Both the position numbers and the translations under genes were made by a program. Of a stretch of 10,219 nt of DNA, positions 7,135 through 10,219 are shown in pieces. Source of the stretch: CAVVZJ01 sp963752755. GTDB taxonomy: Bacteria > Planctomycetota > Planctomycetia > Isosphaerales > Isosphaeraceae. Location: positions 1 through 10,219 of the forward strand of contig CAVVZJ010000009.1 in NCBI GenBank assembly GCA_963752755.1, given 5' to 3'. The notes under the pieces are model-generated. The model did no database searches. It saw only the letters and a program-made list of their open reading frames with translations, and was not told the DNA's origin. Position 1 is the first letter of the stretch; the number at the start of each line of letters is the position of its first letter.

Positions 7135-8568
7135 TATCCCGCCTTGCGGTACTTGGCCCAGAACCCATCCCATTGGCCCCGCTCGCTCAGGAACAGGGCG
7201 CGTAGAGACATACGCCATCGGAGCCCTTCTTCTCCCCAACGCATCCCGGCACACTTGAGCCGCTGGCCCACCACCGTCTTGCACGCCGACTCCACCGGGC
7301 CCGAACCGATCTGCCAACCCCTGGCTACGGAGCTCGGGTAATCCATGCGATGCACCTGATTCTCGAAGGAGGTCACCGTCTCCCGCAACACCTCGCGGGC
7401 CGCCGGGCGTCCGTCCCCGTCCAGGGCACGCAACTCCGTCAGCACGGCTGCGCCCCCTTCATACTTCAGCCGGTGCGACCACGCCTCGTGCTGTGCCGTG
7501 GCCGCCTCCGTGCCAGCGCCGTGCCAGGCCTTGGCCAGGTCTCCGAGGTGCTCTGCGGCATGGTAGAAGTCCAGAATCACCGCCTCGACCCGCCCGAAGT
7601 TCGTCACGAGCCAGTCCTCCAGCCCGGCCCCGCCATCGAAGACCGCGATCCAGCGGTCGGCCCGATCCATCCCGACCTGGGCCGCTTGCCGCCGCAACGG
7701 GTCGGCCAGGCTGGCCCCTCCACCCCCCAAACCTCCCCCCACCTGGCCCTCCAGACTGGCCAGGTCGCGGGCCTGCCAGGGCGGCCGCCGGCCCGGGGGA
7801 TGGGCCCAGAACGTCCGGTCGTCCGGGACCGGATTAGAGACCATCGCCACCGTGGCCATCCGCCCGTCGGCCTTCGCGGCCCCGGGCCCTTGCTGCGGGA
7901 CGGCCGTGGCGTCGAGCGAGAAATAAGCGCAGGTCTTCCCCTCGGCATCTTGGTGCCAGGCCCAGTCCTGCGCCGGGGCGAACGTCTCACCCGCGGCCAG
8001 ACGCCGGCCCAACCCCTCCCCGGCCGCTTCGGTGGTGCGTTGCGCGGTGGCCTCCGAGACGTGCAGCCCGGCCAACCGCGTGAGGACCTCCTCGGCGGCC
8101 TCACCGAAGCTGACGATCACGCCGGCCAGGCTGACGGCCTGCGCGGCGCCCGGGGTCAGGTCGCCGGCCCCCAGACCGATCACGGCATCGCCGGGGCCAT
8201 GACCCTGATGGCAATGGGGGCAGTGGTCGTAGGCCCGCTCGGGACGGATCGGCCCGAGCGGGCAGAGCGTGCCCTTGGGGCGGTAGCCGACGAAGCTGGC
8301 CGCCTCGCGGCAGTTCGGACAACTCAGGCTCGACCCGTGGTACCCCCCCCTTTTTCCGCCCGTTGCGGGCGGTCTCGATCGCCTTGGCTCCGATTTTATA
8401 CACGCGGTCGCGGACCTCGAAATCGGTGGGTCCGAGCCATTGGCCGTCCTCCTTGCAGGCGAGCAGTTCGGCGAGGCCGCGGAGGTCGGCCTCGGTGGCT
8501 TGGCGGAGGGACTGAAAGATCTGCTCGGCGCGTTCGGCCTGCTCGGGGCTGAGGTGCGAGAAGGACAT
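7134..8568 (-). CDS. ISKra4-family transposase, 477 aa, frameshift in a G8 run
   Basis: This is a DDE transposase of the ISKra4 family. ATG 8568 has GGAGGG close upstream and begins MSFSHLSPEQAERAEQIF. About residue 73 the frame changes inside a run of five A and eight G on the minus strand (8355-8343). One G fewer gives RKKGGYHGSSLSC in a single frame, and the total then becomes exactly 478 codons. Then follow a zinc-finger-like region (CPNC, CPHC), YFSLDATAV with the first Asp, WIAVFDGGAGLEDWL with the second Asp, and DFYHAAEHL. The C-terminal IGSGPVESACKTVVGQRLK and GMRW segments hold the Glu and are typical of the family. The stop TAG is 7136-7134. The A5G8 run could be a sequence error or a natural slippage site. 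Confidence 0.85.
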
Positions 8569-8569
8569 G

Positions 8570-8625
8570 GGAGCCCTCCGTGTACGAAGGACGACGGATT
8601 CCCGAGGGACGCATCAGAGGGCTCC
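8570..8625. repeat. 9-bp inverted repeat upstream of the ISKra4 transposase
   Basis: GGAGCCCTC (8570-8578) and GAGGGCTCC (8617-8625) are perfect inverses 38 bases apart. The left arm overlaps the ribosome binding site of the transposase, so pairing in the mRNA could hide it. A loose direct copy of CTCCGTGTACG also occurs in both arms. Role inferred only. Confidence 0.5.
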
Positions 8626-8734
8626 GTTGTACGCGATTTCCCACCTACTGCTCTGAAAACTCCGGTTCGCAAGGTGAGACCGGGCGATCCCCGGCGGGGC
8701 CTCCTCGCTCGATGGCGCACACCCTCAACACCGA

Positions 8735-8754
8735 CCACGCCTCCTCTGGCGTGG
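8735..8754. terminator. Hairpin downstream of the IS110 transposase
   Basis: CCACGCC (8735-8741) and GGCGTGG (8748-8754) form a perfect 7-bp stem with a six-base loop, about 50 bases after the IS110 stop in the direction of its transcription. No U-run follows on the minus strand. It could be a weak terminator or a structured end of the element. The rest of 8649-8806 shows nothing further. Confidence 0.4.
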
Positions 8755-8806
8755 CCTTCTCCTGGCTCGGGCGTCGCTCGTCTCGCGGTCCGTTCCTCCG
8801 TCCTGG

Positions 8807-9954
8807 TCAGGCCGCCTGGTCCGGGGTCGATCGCTCCTGATAGGCCGTCCGATGCGTCAGCAGCTCATACACCAGCTTCAGGATCTTCCGACCCACGGCC
8901 ACCGCCGCCCGCTTCTTGCCGATCCGCCGGGCCAGCCGGTGGTAGGTCAGGCTCAGCCGGGTCTGCTTGGTGTGGCTGGCCGCCCAGGCCGCCTGGACCA
9001 GCACCGACCTCAGCCACTGGTTGCCCTTGGTCGTCCTCCCGCTGCGGCGCTTGCCGGCGCTCTGGTTGTTGCCCGGGGACAGCCCGGCCCACGAGCAGAG
9101 ATGGCCCGCCGTCGGGAACGCCGTCATGTCGACGCCGATCTCGGCCACGATCACCTCGGCCGCCTGGCGATTGACCCCCGGGATCGTCGCCAGGCGTGCC
9201 ACCTCCTCGGCGAACGGGGCGGTCACCTCCTGGATCCGGGCGTCGATCCGCTCGATCCGCCCCTCCAGGTGCTCGACCTGGTCCATCAGCGCCCGGAGCT
9301 GAAAGCGATGGTGGTCGGTGACCCGGCCGTGCAGCGCCCGGATCAGCAGGGGGATCTTGGCCCGCAGCCGCCGCCGCGCCAGCTCGGCCATCCGGGCCGG
9401 GTCGCGCTCGCCGGCGATCAGGGCCCGGATCATGGCCCGGCCCGAGGCCCCCAGCACGTCGGTCGCCACGCCGGCCAGCTTGATGTTGGCGTCCTCCAGC
9501 ACCTTCTGGAGCCGGTTGGCCACCGTGGCCCGCTGCCGGACCAGCTGGGTGCGCTGCCGGGTCAGGTCGCGCAGCTCGCGGATCGGCCGCGGCGGGATGA
9601 AGCTGGGCCTCAGCAGGCCGTGCTGGAGCAGCTGGGCGATCCACTGGCGTCCTTGACGTCGGTCTTGCGCCCCGGGACCTGCTTGATGTGCTGGGCGTTG
9701 ACCAGCAGCACCTCGAAGCGGCCCTCCAGGAGGTGGAAGACCGGCTTCCAGTAGACGCCGGTCGATTCCATGGCGACCTGGACGACGCCGTGGCCGGCCA
9801 GCCAGTCGGCCAGGGCCAGCAGCTCGTCGGTCATGGTGCCGAAGGTGCGGACCTGCTGGTCGACGCGGCCGTCGGGCTCGAGCCGTCGGACGCAGGCGAC
9901 GACGGTCTTCTTGTGGACGTCCAGGCCCGCGCAGCAGGAGAAGATGGCCTCCAT
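8807..9954 (-). CDS. IS110-family transposase, 382 aa, one frameshift
   Basis: This is a DEDD-type recombinase that moves its IS without a classical DDE mechanism. ATG 9954 begins MEAIFSCCAGLDVHKKTVV; Asp12 is followed by Glu63 in AMESTGVYW and Asp99/Asp102 in KTDVKDA, the RuvC-like set. Between 9645 and 9646 one base is missing; adding it gives KDAEWIAQLLQHGLL and a total of exactly 383 codons. A coiled-coil stretch follows, then the C-terminal domain with IPGVNRQAAEVIVAEIG, CSWAGLSPGNNQSAGKRRSG (expected to hold the catalytic Ser) and TKGNQWLRSVLVQAAW. The stop TGA is 8809-8807. I cannot decide between the IS110 and IS1111 groups or fix the element ends. Confidence 0.9.
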
Positions 9955-9959
9955 CGGTC

Positions 9960-10092
9960 GAATTCCCCCATGATTCGGCCATCCGACCGGAGGACCTCGG
10001 GGTGGAGCAAACTGCTCTTCGTGCTCCCCGGACGACGGGGGCGACAGGTTGGGGTGCGCCAGGTCCGGGCCAGACTTTCGAGCGGGCTCGAA
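9960..10092 (-). ncRNA. Candidate IS110 bridge-RNA region (structured leader)
   Basis: The stretch before the IS110 start is non-coding and holds clustered hairpins. GGAGCA (10004-10009) pairs with TGCTCC (10022-10027) across 12 bases; CCCCG (10026-10030) pairs with CGGGG (10036-10040); TTCGAG (10077-10082) pairs with CTCGAA (10087-10092) with a four-base loop. In IS110-group elements the long non-coding left end encodes a bridge RNA with two guide loops. Position and structure fit, but I cannot identify the loops because the element ends are unknown. Confidence 0.35.
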
Positions 10093-10179
10093 GCACCAAA
10101 GTAGGTGACGGCCTCGTTCCGGTTCGGAGGGCCAATCCCATTGGAACCGAGCCCGAATCCCTTTTCATGGGGTTGCGGG

Positions 10180-10194
10180 TGCCAGAACCTGGCA
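10180..10194. repeat. Perfect 6-bp stem hairpin
   Basis: TGCCAG (10180-10185) and CTGGCA (10189-10194) flank AAC. The hairpin lies about 230 bases upstream of the IS110 start and may be close to the element end or in flanking DNA. The remaining bases 10093-10179 and 10195-10219 show no gene. Confidence 0.4.
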
Positions 10195-10219
10195 TGGGGG
10201 ACTTTCGAGACGCCCACCC

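Larger units (their letters stand above)
3113..8648 (-). mobile_element. ISKra4-family insertion sequence, interrupted by a nested IS4 element
   Basis: The ISKra4-type transposase ends exactly where an IS4 element has inserted, so its element must resume on the far side of that insertion, to the left of 3128. Candidate ends are GTAGGTAG at 3113 and its imperfect inverse at the right, where minus-strand GTAGGTGG begins at 8648. They match over GTAGGT and in part beyond. Without the IS4 element and one copy of its 12-bp duplication the length would be about 1.53 kb, which suits the family. The boundaries are inferred from a weak inverted repeat and no target duplication is clear; the nesting itself is well supported. 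Confidence 0.55.

Noticed and set aside
6052..7317. Single 421-residue transposase starting at 7317
   Set aside because: The first 92 codons lie outside the IS4 terminal repeat or upstream of the well-placed start at 7041. The last 17 codons come from the inserted serine-recombinase element.
7350..8552. Long plus-strand open frame opposite the ISKra4 transposase
   Set aside because: It is an antisense shadow caused by high GC. Its sequence is Arg/Pro/Gly-rich without domains, while the minus strand has clear transposase motifs.
8807..10195. Uninterrupted 462-residue gene covering the IS110 region
   Set aside because: Only the part below about 9645 is transposase. The upstream part of that frame is a shadow of the true N-terminus, which lies in another frame from 9954.
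1..10219. CRISPR array, tRNA or rRNA gene
   Set aside because: I saw no regularly spaced repeats, cloverleaf pattern or rRNA-like stretches on either strand.

Overview
The window is a high-GC, gene-dense stretch that I read as chromosomal or island DNA of a planctomycete, probably of the Isosphaerales group. This rests on recalled resemblance of the small hypothetical proteins on the left, the recombinase with a C-terminal helix-turn-helix, and the transposases to proteins of that group. No rRNA, tRNA or housekeeping gene confirms it.

Left part (about 1-2490, plus strand): a run of small, closely spaced genes of unknown function. These are a 231-residue protein (69-764), a possible unresolved gene (761 to about 1016), a 102-residue protein (1130-1439), a helical protein overlapping it (1429 to about 2001) and a 153-residue helical protein (2027-2488). 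From 2489 to 3112 I see no convincing gene except a possible 29-codon ORF, but there are several strong hairpins.

Central part (about 3113-8648, minus strand): three mobile elements nested inside one another. The outer one is an ISKra4-family insertion sequence (transposase 8568-7134). An IS4-family element (3128-7122) sits at the stop codon of its transposase, with 14-bp perfect terminal inverted repeats and a 12-bp target duplication. Inside the IS4 transposase gene, exactly at the codon of its catalytic glutamate, lies a 2524-bp element carrying a large serine recombinase. It is bounded by a shared TCTC core. Removing the bases between the two TCTC copies rebuilds the Y-R-E motif of the IS4 transposase in frame. 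This is the main find: a minimal serine-recombinase element whose attachment site is the active-site motif of another transposase.

Right part (about 8650-10219, minus strand): an IS110-family transposase (9954-8807) with DEDD-type catalytic residues. The non-coding stretch before its start is rich in hairpins and is a candidate location for a bridge RNA.

A second pattern cuts across all regions. Almost every recognisable gene, including unrelated ones, is interrupted by single-base frameshifts; I count eleven. Each can be repaired by one base, and the repaired lengths are exact multiples of three where I checked. That is easier to explain by indel errors in the sequence than by independent decay of every gene, though decay cannot be excluded. 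Coding entries below are therefore given across their frameshifts.
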